Source: Arthrobacter sp. ISL-95 (lineage in GTDB: Bacteria > Actinomycetota > Actinomycetes > Actinomycetales > Micrococcaceae). From it: a stretch of DNA of 64,000 nucleotides. The notes below the pieces were generated by a model that was not told the origin of the DNA, did no database searches, and saw only the letters and a list, made by a program, of their open reading frames with translations. Of this stretch, positions 1 to 8,415 are shown piece after piece. Location of the stretch: NCBI RefSeq assembly GCF_018613695.1, contig NZ_JAGGPR010000005.1, forward strand, positions 927,571-991,570, read 5' to 3'. Made by a program: the position numbers and the translations under genes. How positions within the stretch are numbered: position 1 is the first letter of the stretch; each line of letters opens with the position of its first letter.

Positions 1-1156
1 ACACACGGAAACCGCCGCCCTGTACGGGGCCTGCGGTCAAGGAACCATCGTAGAGGGAGACCCGCTCGCCCATTCCAGGCAGTCCGTTACCTCCGCCGGC
101 CGTGGGTGGATCTGCAGCGGCGCCCCGGCCGTCGTCGATGATGTCCAGTTGCAGTCCGCGGGCCTGCCACGTGAGGGTTACGCCCGCCGTCGCCTTGGGG
201 CCGGCGTGCTTCATCACGTTGGTCAGGGCTTCCTGGATGATGCGATACGCCGTGAGTTCAGCGCCGGCGGGAAGGGCCCTGCGGGGTACACCGGTCTGTT
301 CGAAGGCCACCTGAAGCGTGGCAGCGCGGAAGCCGAGGAGGAGTTCGTCCAGGTCCGAAAGCCGGGGTTGTGGACGCGTAGGGGAATCGTCGTCGGAGCG
401 GAGGACCCCCAGCAGTCGTCGCATCTCGCCCAAGGAATCCCGGCCCGTGGCTGCGATGGTGGCTAGCGCTTCGGTGGCAAGTTCGGGTTTCGCTGCGGCG
501 GCGTATCGTGCCCCGTCGGCCTGGGTAATGATGACTGACAGTGAATGGGCCACGATGTCGTGCATCTCGCGGGCAATGTGGGAGCGTTCGTCGGCGGCAG
601 CCAGTTTCCGTTCCTGCATCTGCTCCACTTCGAGCCTCCGCGTACGGTCCTCGAGTGCTTGAAGCTGTAGCCGGCGGACGCGCGTGAGGTCACCAAGCGT
701 CCAACTCACCAACACCAGCATCCAGATCAGCACGGTGTAGAGCGCGCCTATGGTCAAGCCCAGAATGCCCGATTCAGCCGTGGTGGAAAAGAGCCTGGTG
801 GTGAGCATTACCCCACCCAGGAGTCCGGCCAGCAGGACCGTGCGGCTAGCCCACGCGGGCCCGTAAGCAGCCGTAGCGTAGATGACCAGCGGCACCGCGA
901 TCTGGCCCGCCACGGGTTCCGCGCCCACAGCCCATTGGATGAGGCACACCAGGATGACGACGCCGGCTGCCACCGCCGGGCGGGTGCGGCGCCAAGCCAG
1001 GGGGAACAGAAGGCTGCAGGACAGGAGGAAAAGCCAAGGCCTGTCTGCGACCAGATATACGGGACCGAAGAGGAGAATCAGCAGGCACGTTGCCGTCATG
1101 TCCACTTTGAAGCGGTTGATCCGGAACCATTCGTAAGCTGCGTGCCTTCTATCCAC
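1..1156 (-). CDS. Sensor histidine kinase, NarL/DesK type (3' end outside window)
   Basis: Membrane sensor kinase of a two-component system; it would phosphorylate a response regulator probably encoded beyond the left edge. Translation of the minus strand gives about 385 residues before the window ends. An N-terminal half with several hydrophobic segments is followed by the dimerisation/phosphoacceptor box REMHDIVAHSLSVII (His near residue 199), then an ATPase domain with N-box QEALTNVMKHAG and G1 box IDDGRG. The DxxAHSL-type H-box is typical of HisKA_3 kinases. The start is placed at GTG 1156 because an in-frame stop lies just upstream; ATG 1099 is the alternative, but it would remove AYEWFRINRF, which looks like genuine coding sequence. 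The signal sensed cannot be read from the sequence. Confidence 0.88.
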   Translation of the reverse strand, partial: MDRRHAAYEWFRINRFKVDMTATCLLILLFGPVYLVADRPWLFLLSCSLLFPLAWRRTRPAVAAGVVILVCLIQWAVGAEPVAGQIAVPLVIYATAAYGPAWASRTVLLAGLLGGVMLTTRLFSTTAESGILGLTIGALYTVLIWMLVLVSWTLGDLTRVRRLQLQALEDRTRRLEVEQMQERKLAAADERSHIAREMHDIVAHSLSVIITQADGARYAAAAKPELATEALATIAATGRDSLGEMRRLLGVLRSDDDSPTRPQPRLSDLDELLLGFRAATLQVAFEQTGVPRRALPAGAELTAYRIIQEALTNVMKHAGPKATAGVTLTWQARGLQLDIIDDGRGAAADPPTAGGGNGLPGMGERVSLYDGSLTAGPVQGGGFRV

Positions 1157-1253
1157 GCTATGACTCTATGCGTTGGGTTCGGGCACGGACATCATGCCGT
1201 GGTCTGAGACTTCCGCCCACGCGCACAGGATTTGTTCGAGGAGTGAGACGATT

Positions 1254-1284
1254 TTGACCAGCATGTGGATTGCTTGGCTAGATA
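1254..1284 (+). promoter_or_regulatory. Candidate leuB promoter giving a leaderless transcript
   Basis: TTGACC (1254-1259) and TAGATA (1279-1284) are separated by 19 bases, slightly longer than ideal. The -10 box ends five bases before the leuB ATG at 1290, so a start point 6-7 bases downstream would fall on or next to the A of ATG. Leaderless mRNAs are common in actinobacteria. Inference from spacing only. Confidence 0.45.
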
Positions 1285-1289
1285 GAACC

Positions 1290-2342
1290 ATGAGTGCAAC
1301 GTCCATCAATCTCGCTGTCATCCCTGGCGACGGCATTGGCCCCGAGGTCATCGCCGAAGCCGTCAAGGTCCTGGAAAAGGCTGTCGTCGCTGAAGGCGTT
1401 GCCCTCGAGCTGACAAACTACAAGCTCGGTGCCCAGCATTGGCTTGAGACCGGCGAGACCCTTCCGGAAGAGGTCCTGGCAGATCTGCGCACCCGTGATG
1501 CAATTCTCTTTGGTGCGGTGGGCGCCGCTCCCGGCGATACCCGTATCCCGTCGGGCATCATTGAACGGGAGATGCTGCTCAAGCTCCGCTTCAGCCTGGA
1601 CCACTATGTGAACCTGCGCCCGTCCCGCTTGTACGGAACCGTCGGCAGCCCTTTGGCTAACCCCGGCACCATCGATTTCATCGTGGTTCGCGAAGGTACC
1701 GAAGGCCCCTATGTGGGCAACGGTGGCACCCTGCGCGGCGGCACGCCCCATGAAGTAGCCACAGAAGTCTCCCTCAACACCGCCCACGGTGTGGAGCGCG
1801 TTGTCCGGGATGCCTTCCGCCGCGCCAGCGAGCGTCCGCGCAAGCACGTCACCCTCGTCCATAAGCACAATGTGCTGGTTTTCGCCGGACACTTGTGGAA
1901 GCGCACGGTGGAGGCTGTGGCCAAGGAATTCCCCGAAGTCACCCATGACTACCTGCACATTGACGCGGCCACCATCTTCATGGTGACCGATCCTTCCCGC
2001 TTTGATGTCATCGTCACCGACAACCTGTTCGGCGACATCCTCACCGACCTCGCCGCTGCCATTACCGGCGGCATCGGCCTGGCGGCATCGGGCAACATCA
2101 ACATGGACCGTACGGCACCGTCCATGTTTGAACCCGTCCACGGCTCAGCTCCGGATATCGCCGGCCAGCAGAAAGCCGATCCCACTGCGGCCATCCTCTC
2201 CGCAGTGCTGCTCCTGGACCACCTTGGCTACACCACGGCGGCCCGCAAGATCGAAGCGGCAGTAGTCGCCGACGTCGAAAACCGCACCGGCGAGCCACGC
2301 AGCACTGCTGCCATTGGCGATGCCATCGCGGCCGCACTATAG
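1290..2342 (+). CDS. leuB: 3-isopropylmalate dehydrogenase LeuB
   Basis: Oxidative decarboxylation of 3-isopropylmalate to 2-oxoisocaproate with NAD, the third leucine-specific step. The 350-residue product has the family's usual length. It opens with [15 protein letters not shown], carries the signature [16 protein letters not shown] and the NAD-site segment [13 protein letters not shown]. The ATG at 1290 is chosen because homology begins there; the frame is open to 1173, but that extension has no family resemblance and would run across the candidate promoter. ilvE follows 116 bases downstream; leuCD lie at 13.2-15.3 kb in the same window, so the leucine genes are split. Confidence 0.96.
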   Translation: MSATSINLAVIPGDGIGPEVIAEAVKVLEKAVVAEGVALELTNYKLGAQHWLETGETLPEEVLADLRTRDAILFGAVGAAPGDTRIPSGIIEREMLLKLRFSLDHYVNLRPSRLYGTVGSPLANPGTIDFIVVREGTEGPYVGNGGTLRGGTPHEVATEVSLNTAHGVERVVRDAFRRASERPRKHVTLVHKHNVLVFAGHLWKRTVEAVAKEFPEVTHDYLHIDAATIFMVTDPSRFDVIVTDNLFGDILTDLAAAITGGIGLAASGNINMDRTAPSMFEPVHGSAPDIAGQQKADPTAAILSAVLLLDHLGYTTAARKIEAAVVADVENRTGEPRSTAAIGDAIAAAL

Positions 2343-2458
2343 GCCCAATTCTCAGGCGTAAGCTTGTGTTGAATTATTTACCTGCTTCCCTGGTCCGTCG
2401 CTGAACCACACCCTTTTGGGCCGGTTCGCCCTGCCAGGTAGCTGACTGTGGAGGAAAC

Positions 2459-3571
2459 ATGACTCAGACTGCCCATGGCGTCGAATTCAGCCAGCAGCTT
2501 TCGGAAACCCCGAAGTCCGCTGAGGAGCGTGCAGCCGTCCTGGCGAACCCGGGATTCGGCGACTACTTCACCGACCACACCGCCGTCGTCGACTACAAGG
2601 TTGACGCCGATGGCAATGGCGGTTGGCAGAATGCGCGGATCGAGCCTTATGGACCCATCTCCCTGGACCCCTCGGCGGCTGTCCTGCACTACGGCCAGGA
2701 GATTTTCGAGGGCCTGAAGGCATACCGCCACGCCGACGGTTCCGTCTGGACCTTTCGGCCCGAGGCCAACGCAGCGCGCCTGAACAAGTCGGCCCGCCGC
2801 CTTGCCCTTCCTGAGTTACCGGAGGAGTACTTCATCGGTGCCGTCCGCGAACTCGTCCAGGCTGACCGGGAATGGGTTCCTTTCGGCGACGGCGAAGCCC
2901 TTTACCTGCGCCCGTTCATGATCGCCACGGAGGCGTTCCTTGGTGTTCGCGCTGCCCGCGAAGTGTCCTTCCGCGTCATCGCTTCCCCCGCCGGCAACTA
3001 CTTCGGTGGCGAGCTCAAGCCTGTTTCCATCTGGATCTCCCGCGAATACGCTCGTGCGGGTCGCGGCGGAACCGGCGCTGCCAAGTGCGGCGGGAACTAC
3101 GCAGCTTCCTTGATCGCGCAGCAGGAAGCCGAAGCGAATGGTTGCAAGCAGGTATTGTTCCTGGACCACTTCAACGACGACGCCGTGGAAGAACTCGGCG
3201 GCATGAACGTGTTCTTCGTTATGAAGGACGGCTCGCTGGTCACTCCCGCCCTCAGCGGCACCATTCTTGAGGGTGTCACGCGCATGTCCGTCATTCAGGT
3301 GGCCAAAGACATGGGCCGTGAAGTCACCGAGCGCAAGATCACGCTCGATGAGTGGCGCGACGGCGTTGCTTCCGGTGAGATCGCCGAAGTCTTTGCTTGC
3401 GGTACGGCGGCTGTGATCACGCCGATCGGCGTGCTCAAGGACGCCACGGAATTCATCGGCTCCGAGGACGCGAAAGCCGGGGAAACCACCATGGCCATCC
3501 GCCAGCAGCTCTTGGGCATTCAGACCGGAACGGTCCAGGACACCCACGGCTGGCTGACCCGTCTGGTCTAA
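2459..3571 (+). CDS. ilvE: Branched-chain amino acid aminotransferase IlvE
   Basis: Class IV PLP enzyme that transfers the amino group from glutamate to the 2-oxo acids of leucine, isoleucine and valine. The product is 370 residues, the usual length for the longer BCAT type of actinobacteria. The likely PLP lysine is K209 within GTGAAKCGGNYAAS; downstream segments such as GGMNVFFVM and LSGTILEGVTR match the family. The GGAGG at about 2451-2455 sits close before ATG 2459 and supports this start. It follows leuB on the same strand with its own 116-base spacer, so it may have its own promoter. A hairpin follows at 3587. Confidence 0.96.
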   Translation: MTQTAHGVEFSQQLSETPKSAEERAAVLANPGFGDYFTDHTAVVDYKVDADGNGGWQNARIEPYGPISLDPSAAVLHYGQEIFEGLKAYRHADGSVWTFRPEANAARLNKSARRLALPELPEEYFIGAVRELVQADREWVPFGDGEALYLRPFMIATEAFLGVRAAREVSFRVIASPAGNYFGGELKPVSIWISREYARAGRGGTGAAKCGGNYAASLIAQQEAEANGCKQVLFLDHFNDDAVEELGGMNVFFVMKDGSLVTPALSGTILEGVTRMSVIQVAKDMGREVTERKITLDEWRDGVASGEIAEVFACGTAAVITPIGVLKDATEFIGSEDAKAGETTMAIRQQLLGIQTGTVQDTHGWLTRLV

Positions 3572-3586
3572 ACCCCGCAAAACACG

Positions 3587-3628
3587 ACAGCGGCCCTTCC
3601 ACTTGGTGACAAGTGAAAGGGCCGCTGT
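3587..3628 (+). terminator. Terminator-like hairpin after ilvE
   Basis: An 18-base inverted repeat (arms 3587-3604 and 3611-3628, one mismatch) with a 6-base loop lies 15 bases after the ilvE stop. There is no long T-tract, only a short T/C-rich tail. Confidence 0.7.
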
Positions 3629-3650
3629 TCTGCTTTCCCCGGCCCTCTTT

Positions 3651-3714
3651 CACATCCCTCGGGTTTGGGGCGGACGCTCTTGCACATCCCTTGGGTTTGG
3701 GGCGGACGCTCTTG
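3651..3714 (+). repeat. Tandem 32-bp repeat, two copies
   Basis: Two 32-base copies starting at 3651 and 3683, each beginning CACATCCC and containing GGGTTTGGGGCGGACGCTC; they differ at one base. This array and the one at 3780 have the same period and share a short core in opposite orientation (CACATCCC here, GGGATGTG there). No coding function is apparent; the frame open through here only translates the repeats. Confidence 0.8.
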
Positions 3715-3779
3715 CACCTTCCGGCGGGAGCGTTTGATCGCGACGACGGCACCTTGGTGAGGTACGGCGTCGAGCCTGG

Positions 3780-3875
3780 TGGGAAGGGCTTGGGATGTGA
3801 GAGACGGTTGGTGGGAAGGGCTTGGGATGTGAGAGACGGTTGGCGGGAAATGCCAGGGATGTGAGCGAGCATGGA
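3780..3875 (-). repeat. Opposed 32-bp repeat array, two copies plus one degenerate
   Basis: Units begin at 3780 and 3812 and are essentially identical (core GGGCTTGGGATGTGAGAGAC); a third, diverged unit spans 3844-3875. The core GGGATGTG is the reverse complement of the core in the 3651-3714 array, so the two arrays face each other across a 65-base spacer. This could be a dispersed intergenic element or a site bound by a protein. Confidence 0.75.
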
Positions 3876-3895
3876 TTCAGTGCCAAGATGGGACA

Positions 3896-4711
3896 GTGAC
3901 TTCAGAATCAATGGCGACTTCCGGTAACTCACCCACAAGTGACTCCTCTTTCCTGCAGCGCGGCAGTGAACTCACCCGCTTCCGGTTGGCCCCGAACCCG
4001 GGGCCTATGAGTTTGGACGGCACTAACTCGTACATCATCGGCGCGCCGGGCTCCGGTCATGTGGCGGTGGTGGACCCGGGACCGGCTGATGAACGGCACC
4101 TGGCGGCACTCGCATCGGCGGGCGTCGTGGACGTAGTCCTCATTACGCACAGGCATGCTGACCATACGGAGGCATCAGCGCGTTTCCACCAAATCACCGG
4201 GGCGCCGGTCCGCGCTGCGCTGCCGGAGCATTGTCACGGTGGTGAGCCTTTGATGGACCGCGAAGTCCTGACGGTGGGTGGCGTGGAGATCCGGGTGGTG
4301 GCGACCCCGGGCCACACGTCCGACTCCGTTTGCTTCCATCTCCCTCATGACGGTCCCACCGGATCCGTCCTGACCGGCGACACCATCCTGGGCCGTGGAA
4401 CCACTGTGCTGGATTACCCCGATGGCCGCTTGGGCCACTACCTGACAAGCCTGGATCGGCTGGAAGCCCTCGGTCCAGCAACGCTCCTACCGGCCCACGG
4501 TCCCGTGCTCCCTGCGTTGGACGCAAAATGCCGCGAGTACCGCGAACACCGCGAACAGCGCCTCGAACAGATCAGGGCGGCGCTGATATCCCTGGGACAG
4601 GATGCCTCGATACCCGCCGTCACAGATGCCGTTTATCCCGACGTCGACCCTTCCGTCAGGTGGGCGGCGGAGACTTCCGTCGCAGCCCAATTGGATTACC
4701 TCCGAAGCTAG
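3896..4711 (+). CDS. MBL-fold metallo-hydrolase
   Basis: A metallo-beta-lactamase-fold hydrolase of about 271 residues. The metal-binding motif THRHADHTEA (HxHxDH) is near residue 83, followed by a second metal-site histidine in TPGHTSDS and the aspartate in VLTGDTI. The sequence from SLDGTNSYII onward resembles the LACTB2-like branch of the superfamily; the substrate (thioester, RNA or other) cannot be told. GTG 3896 is used as start; ATG 3911 is a possible alternative. The gene stands alone between the repeat-bearing spacer and the FAH-family gene 23 bases downstream, which may be cotranscribed or have its own -10. Confidence 0.85.
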   Translation: MTSESMATSGNSPTSDSSFLQRGSELTRFRLAPNPGPMSLDGTNSYIIGAPGSGHVAVVDPGPADERHLAALASAGVVDVVLITHRHADHTEASARFHQITGAPVRAALPEHCHGGEPLMDREVLTVGGVEIRVVATPGHTSDSVCFHLPHDGPTGSVLTGDTILGRGTTVLDYPDGRLGHYLTSLDRLEALGPATLLPAHGPVLPALDAKCREYREHREQRLEQIRAALISLGQDASIPAVTDAVYPDVDPSVRWAAETSVAAQLDYLRS

Positions 4712-4734
4712 AGCCGGACTGTAGGCTTGAGCTC

Positions 4735-5511
4735 ATGCGTATCGCCCGGTTTGTAGTTGATTCTGATCCCCTTTACGGCGTTGTTGAAGGCGAGCCCGGC
4801 AGTGAGGAAATCACTGTCATCAACGGCGACCCCTTCTTTAATGGTGTTGAACGTACCCACGTGAAGCACAAGCTCGAGGACGTGCGGCTCCTCGCTCCGA
4901 TCATTCCCCGAAGCAAGGTCATCGGAGTCGGCAGGAACTTCGCCGAGCACGCTGCCGAACTCGGCAACGAGGTTCCCCAGCAACCACTGCTGTTCCTCAA
5001 GCCCAACACTTCGGTGATTGGCCCGAACGATCCCATCATCCTTCCTGAGTTCTCGGAGGAGGTTTCCTTCGAAGCCGAGCTGTGCGTTGTGATCGGCCGG
5101 ATCTGCAAGGACGTTCCCGAGGACCGTGCGGACGATGTCATCTTTGGCTACACCTGCGGCAACGACCTCACCGCCCGTGATGTTCAGAAGACTGACCTTC
5201 AGTGGGCGCGAGCCAAGGGGTTCGACACCTCCGCGCCACTGGGTCCGTGGATTGAAACCGAACTTGACCACGAGGACCTGGCCATCCAGGGCCGCCTCAA
5301 CGGCGAACTCCGCCAGGATGGCAGTACCAACCAAATGATCCGTGGCGTACGCGAGCTTGTTTCGATCGTTTCGCACGCATTCACCCTGCTTCCCGGCGAT
5401 GTCATCATGACCGGCACCCCCGCCGGTGTAGGTCTGGTCACCGAGGGCGACCGTTTCGAAGTGGAGATCGAAGGCATTGGCCGGCTCTCCAACCCGGTGG
5501 TTCGCCGCTAG
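4735..5511 (+). CDS. Fumarylacetoacetate hydrolase (FAH) family protein
   Basis: FAH-fold enzyme of 258 residues. Members hydrolyse or isomerise acylpyruvate-type compounds using a divalent metal. The core begins at KVIGVGRNFAEHAAELG; the metal ligands are the two glutamates of SFEAELCVVIG and the aspartate of YTCGNDLTARD; MTGTPAGVG near the C-terminus is a family hallmark. There is no catabolic cluster around it, so the physiological substrate is open; many genomes carry such orphan FAH proteins with oxaloacetate decarboxylase or acylpyruvase activity. The ATG at 4735 is preceded at 7 bases by TAGGCT, a possible -10 for a leaderless message. Upstream open frame (from 4528) overlaps the MBL gene and is discarded. 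Confidence 0.87.
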   Translation: MRIARFVVDSDPLYGVVEGEPGSEEITVINGDPFFNGVERTHVKHKLEDVRLLAPIIPRSKVIGVGRNFAEHAAELGNEVPQQPLLFLKPNTSVIGPNDPIILPEFSEEVSFEAELCVVIGRICKDVPEDRADDVIFGYTCGNDLTARDVQKTDLQWARAKGFDTSAPLGPWIETELDHEDLAIQGRLNGELRQDGSTNQMIRGVRELVSIVSHAFTLLPGDVIMTGTPAGVGLVTEGDRFEVEIEGIGRLSNPVVRR

Positions 5512-5534
5512 GCTACCCGTCAATCGTTGAACCT

Positions 5535-5581
5535 CGACGGCGGGCACTTGCCTCACACCTGAAAGGTGAGTGCCGCCGTCG
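5535..5581 (+). terminator. Hairpin between the FAH gene and gltX
   Basis: CGACGGCGG (from 5535) pairs with CCGCCGTCG (to 5581) with further pairing inside. No T-run follows, so it is a weaker terminator candidate than the others in the window. Confidence 0.45.
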
Positions 5582-5635
5582 GGCGCGACATGCCGGGAAA
5601 CCGAAGCGGTGCCAAGCGGTAAAGTTGGAACCACT

Positions 5636-7156
5636 ATGACTACTGCTTCTGCGTCGAACGCTGCCTCCAGCGCCATCCCTGCCGTCAACGCCGAGACTCC
5701 GGTCCGCGTCCGTTTCTGCCCGTCACCCACGGGAACACCGCACGTTGGCCTGATCCGCACCGCCCTGTTCAACTGGGCCTATGCACGCCACACCGGCGGC
5801 AAGCTGGTCTTTCGCATCGAAGACACGGACTCGGCCCGCGACAGCGAAGAGAGCTACCACCAGTTGCTGGACGCCCTGAAATGGCTCGGCATCAACTGGG
5901 ATGAGGGCGTGGAAGTTGGTGGACCGCATGAGCCGTACCGGCAGTCCCAGCGCGGCGACATCTACCAGGACGTCATCGCCAAACTCAAAGCCGGGGGACA
6001 CGTCTACGAGTCCTACTCCACCCCTGATGAGATCGAAGCGCGCCACAAGGCAGCCGGCAGAGACCCCAAGCTGGGCTATGACGGATTCGACCGGCACCTG
6101 ACGGATGAGCAACTGGCACAGTTCAAGGCGGAAGGCCGCGAAGCCGTCCTGCGCCTTCGCATGCCGGACGAGGACCTGACTTTCAACGATCTCGTCCGTG
6201 GTGAGATCACCTTCAAGGCCGGTTCAGTTCCCGACTTTGCTGTTGTCCGCGCCAACGGTGCTCCGCTCTACACCCTGGTGAACCCCGTGGACGACGCCCT
6301 CATGGGGATCACCCACGTCCTTCGTGGTGAGGACCTCCTGAGCTCCACTCCGCGTCAGATCGCACTGTACCGCGCCCTCTACGCCATTGGTGTGGCCGAG
6401 TACATGCCGGAGTTCGGCCACTTGCCATACGTCATGGGCCAGGGCAACAAGAAGCTTTCCAAGCGGGACCCCGAGTCCAGCCTGTTCCTGCATCGCGAAC
6501 GTGGCTTCATCCCCGAGGGCCTGCTCAACTACCTCTCGCTGCTTGGCTGGTCCTTGAGTGCGGACGAGGACATCTTCACCGTGGAGCAGCTGGTGGCCAA
6601 CTTCGATATCCATGACGTCCTGGGCAACCCTGCACGCTTTGATATCAAGAAGGCCGAAGCCATCAATGGAACCCACGTGCGGATGCTTGCGCCGGAGGAC
6701 TTCAAGGAACGCTTGGTTCCCTATCTCCGTGCTGCAGGTTTCGTAGGGGAAATCCTGACGCCGCGCCAGGAAGAGATCCTCGCCGAGGCGGCCCCTCTGG
6801 TTCAGGAACGCATCACCCTCCTGGGCGAGGCTCCCGAGATGCTGGCCTTCCTCTTCAAGGCCGATGACGCCATAGATGTTGCCGACGATGCCCGCAAGGG
6901 TCTTCCACAGAACCTGGAGGAAGTACTCGATGCTGCCTTGGCGGCACTGGAACCGATCGGGGAGTGGACGGCGGAGAACATCCAGACCGCCCTTAAGCAA
7001 GCTCTGGTTGAGGACCTGGGCATTAAGCCGCGGGCAGCGTTCGGGCCTGTGCGCACCGCCATTTCAGGACGTCGCATTTCTCCGCCGCTGTTCGAGTCGA
7101 TGGTGATCCTGGGCAAGGATTCCTCGCTCGCCCGTGTCCGCGCCTTCCGCGGCTAG
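5636..7156 (+). CDS. gltX: Glutamate--tRNA ligase GltX
   Basis: Charges tRNA-Glu with glutamate; in actinobacteria without GlnRS it also mischarges tRNA-Gln, which GatCAB then amidates. The 506-residue class I synthetase shows the HIGH-equivalent in [15 protein letters not shown] (near residues 29-40) and the KMSKS-equivalent KLSKRD (near 272). ATG 5636 gives the normal N-terminus MTTASASN leading into [11 protein letters not shown]; an upstream open frame has no similarity. The HAD gene follows 14 bases downstream, and the tRNA-Gln and tRNA-Glu genes lie within 1.2 kb, so the enzyme sits with both likely substrates. Confidence 0.96.
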   Translation: MTTASASNAASSAIPAVNAETPVRVRFCPSPTGTPHVGLIRTALFNWAYARHTGGKLVFRIEDTDSARDSEESYHQLLDALKWLGINWDEGVEVGGPHEPYRQSQRGDIYQDVIAKLKAGGHVYESYSTPDEIEARHKAAGRDPKLGYDGFDRHLTDEQLAQFKAEGREAVLRLRMPDEDLTFNDLVRGEITFKAGSVPDFAVVRANGAPLYTLVNPVDDALMGITHVLRGEDLLSSTPRQIALYRALYAIGVAEYMPEFGHLPYVMGQGNKKLSKRDPESSLFLHRERGFIPEGLLNYLSLLGWSLSADEDIFTVEQLVANFDIHDVLGNPARFDIKKAEAINGTHVRMLAPEDFKERLVPYLRAAGFVGEILTPRQEEILAEAAPLVQERITLLGEAPEMLAFLFKADDAIDVADDARKGLPQNLEEVLDAALAALEPIGEWTAENIQTALKQALVEDLGIKPRAAFGPVRTAISGRRISPPLFESMVILGKDSSLARVRAFRG

Positions 7157-7170
7157 CAGCAGGATCGGTC

Positions 7171-7899
7171 ATGGCTATCTCAAGTTCCTTCGGCACCGTC
7201 CGTGGTGTTCTTTTCGACATTGACGACACCTTGGTGGACCTTGAGTACGCCATGACAACGGCACTCCGCGATGTCAGCGAGCATCTCCTGCCCGGCCTGG
7301 ATCAGGCCGGGTGGGTGAAGTTCGGGCGCATCTTCACCCACGAAACCACTCACTTCTATGACCGCTATCTTGCCGGGGAGTTGACCTTCAATGAGCAACG
7401 ACTCCTACGGGGCAGGGCGGCTTTGGGGCACTTCGGCGTGGAGCTGCAGGACGGCGAGGCGGCCCAAGCGTGGGTGGCCGAGTATCACCAGCGCCAGACT
7501 GCATACGTGCGGGCATTTGAGGATGTTGAGGGCGTTCTCGACGCTCTCGATGCTGCTCGCATCCCCTACGGTGCCGTTAGCAACAATGTTCATGATTACC
7601 AGCGGGCCAAGCTTGATGGTGCAGGCCTGTCAAGGATCAAAATCCTCGTAGGAACAGACACGGTAGGGGTGCCAAAGCCGGACCCGGCAATATACCTCGA
7701 AGGCGTGCGCCTGCTGGGCACCGGGCCGGGGGAGACACTATACGTTGGCGACAACAGGCTGCTTGATGCTGACGGTGCCACGGCTGCAGGCTTGATCGGC
7801 GTGTGGCTGAACAGGACCGGGGAAGTGGTGGAAGGGTTCACCGGACGCCAGGTGGACTCCCTGTCGCGACTGCTGGTGACGGCTCCTTCTGCGGCGTAA
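7171..7899 (+). CDS. HAD-family hydrolase
   Basis: Haloacid-dehalogenase-fold phosphatase of 242 residues. Motif I is FDIDDTLVD (nucleophile Asp near residue 16), motif II lies around YGAVSNN, motif III lysine in GTDTVGVPKPDP and motif IV in YVGDNRLLDADGA. A helical cap of about 100 residues between motifs I and II places it in subfamily I. The substrate is unknown; phosphoglycolate phosphatase-like and pyrimidine phosphatase-like proteins share this layout. It begins 14 bases after gltX with an AGGA 7 bases before the ATG, so cotranscription with gltX is likely. Transcription of the tRNAs downstream probably starts from their own promoter. Confidence 0.88.
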   Translation: MAISSSFGTVRGVLFDIDDTLVDLEYAMTTALRDVSEHLLPGLDQAGWVKFGRIFTHETTHFYDRYLAGELTFNEQRLLRGRAALGHFGVELQDGEAAQAWVAEYHQRQTAYVRAFEDVEGVLDALDAARIPYGAVSNNVHDYQRAKLDGAGLSRIKILVGTDTVGVPKPDPAIYLEGVRLLGTGPGETLYVGDNRLLDADGATAAGLIGVWLNRTGEVVEGFTGRQVDSLSRLLVTAPSAA

Positions 7900-7931
7900 G
7901 AATCGTGTGATGCAGGTAACGGCTTTCCGAT

Positions 7932-7960
7932 TTGTGCCGGTGACAAGACTCCGGTAGAGT
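7932..7960 (+). promoter_or_regulatory. Promoter for the tRNA-Gln/tRNA-Glu pair
   Basis: TTGTGC (7932-7937), a 17-base spacer and TAGAGT (7955-7960). The predicted start point lies some 70 bases before the first tRNA. No other promoter-like pair was noticed in the 136-base gap. Confidence 0.5.
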
Positions 7961-8036
7961 CATTACTCGTGCTGAGGGGCACGGAGGGAAAAGCTGAGGG
8001 AAACCACGGCGCAGATCTTCGGTCCGAAAGTCACTT

Positions 8037-8108
8037 TGGGATATGGTGTAATTGGCAACACTACGGTTTCTGGTACCGTCATTCTAGGTTCGAGTCCTGG
8101 TATCCCAG
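8037..8108 (+). tRNA. tRNA-Gln (anticodon CTG)
   Basis: A 72-base cloverleaf. Acceptor strand TGGGATA (8037-8043) pairs with TATCCCA (8101-8107). The anticodon stem ACGGT/ACCGT encloses loop TTCTGGT, giving CTG. The T-arm contains GGTTCGAGTCC. CCA is not encoded (CAGCT follows). Confidence 0.95.
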
Positions 8109-8234
8109 CTCTGAAATTCCGCGTAAATTCGCTGGAAGTTCAGATGTTTCAAGTCGTTGAGTCGATTTGGAGCGAAGCTGAAAGTGTGAAATACTCGTTC
8201 AGCTTGATCGCCGGAAACGGTGAAAAAAGTGCGA

Positions 8235-8310
8235 GGCCCCATCGTATAGCGGCCTAGTACGCTGCCCTCTCACGGCGGTAACGCGGGTTCGAATCCCGCT
8301 GGGGTCACCA
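8235..8310 (+). tRNA. tRNA-Glu (anticodon CTC)
   Basis: Acceptor GGCCCCA (8235-8241) pairs with TGGGGTC (8300-8306). The anticodon loop CTCTCAC gives CTC and the T-arm is GGGTTCGAATCCC. Discriminator A and an encoded CCA end at 8310, unlike the neighbouring tRNA-Gln. It lies 126 bases after tRNA-Gln and probably shares its transcript. Confidence 0.96.
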
Positions 8311-8312
8311 GC

Positions 8313-8350
8313 AAATCCCCCGGAACTACGGTTCCGGGGGATTTCTTTTT
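8313..8350 (+). terminator. Intrinsic terminator after tRNA-Glu
   Basis: AAATCCCCCGGAAC and GTTCCGGGGGATTT form a perfect 14-bp stem with a TACG loop, followed by a T-run to 8350. It starts three bases after the tRNA CCA end. Confidence 0.93.
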
Positions 8351-8415
8351 GCCCGGTTTTGTCCTCTGTGCTTGCGTCGCCACTGTGATGGGGATCGGGC
8401 TGGCATGATGATGCT

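Noticed and set aside
1278..2141. 287-codon minus-strand frame opposite leuB
   Set aside because: Antisense shadow of leuB, which is unambiguous on the plus strand.
3613..3864. 83-codon frame through the 32-bp repeats
   Set aside because: It only translates the tandem repeats; no ribosome-binding site or protein-like composition.
3651..3875. CRISPR array
   Set aside because: Units are contiguous tandem copies without unique spacers, too few, and no cas genes are in the window.
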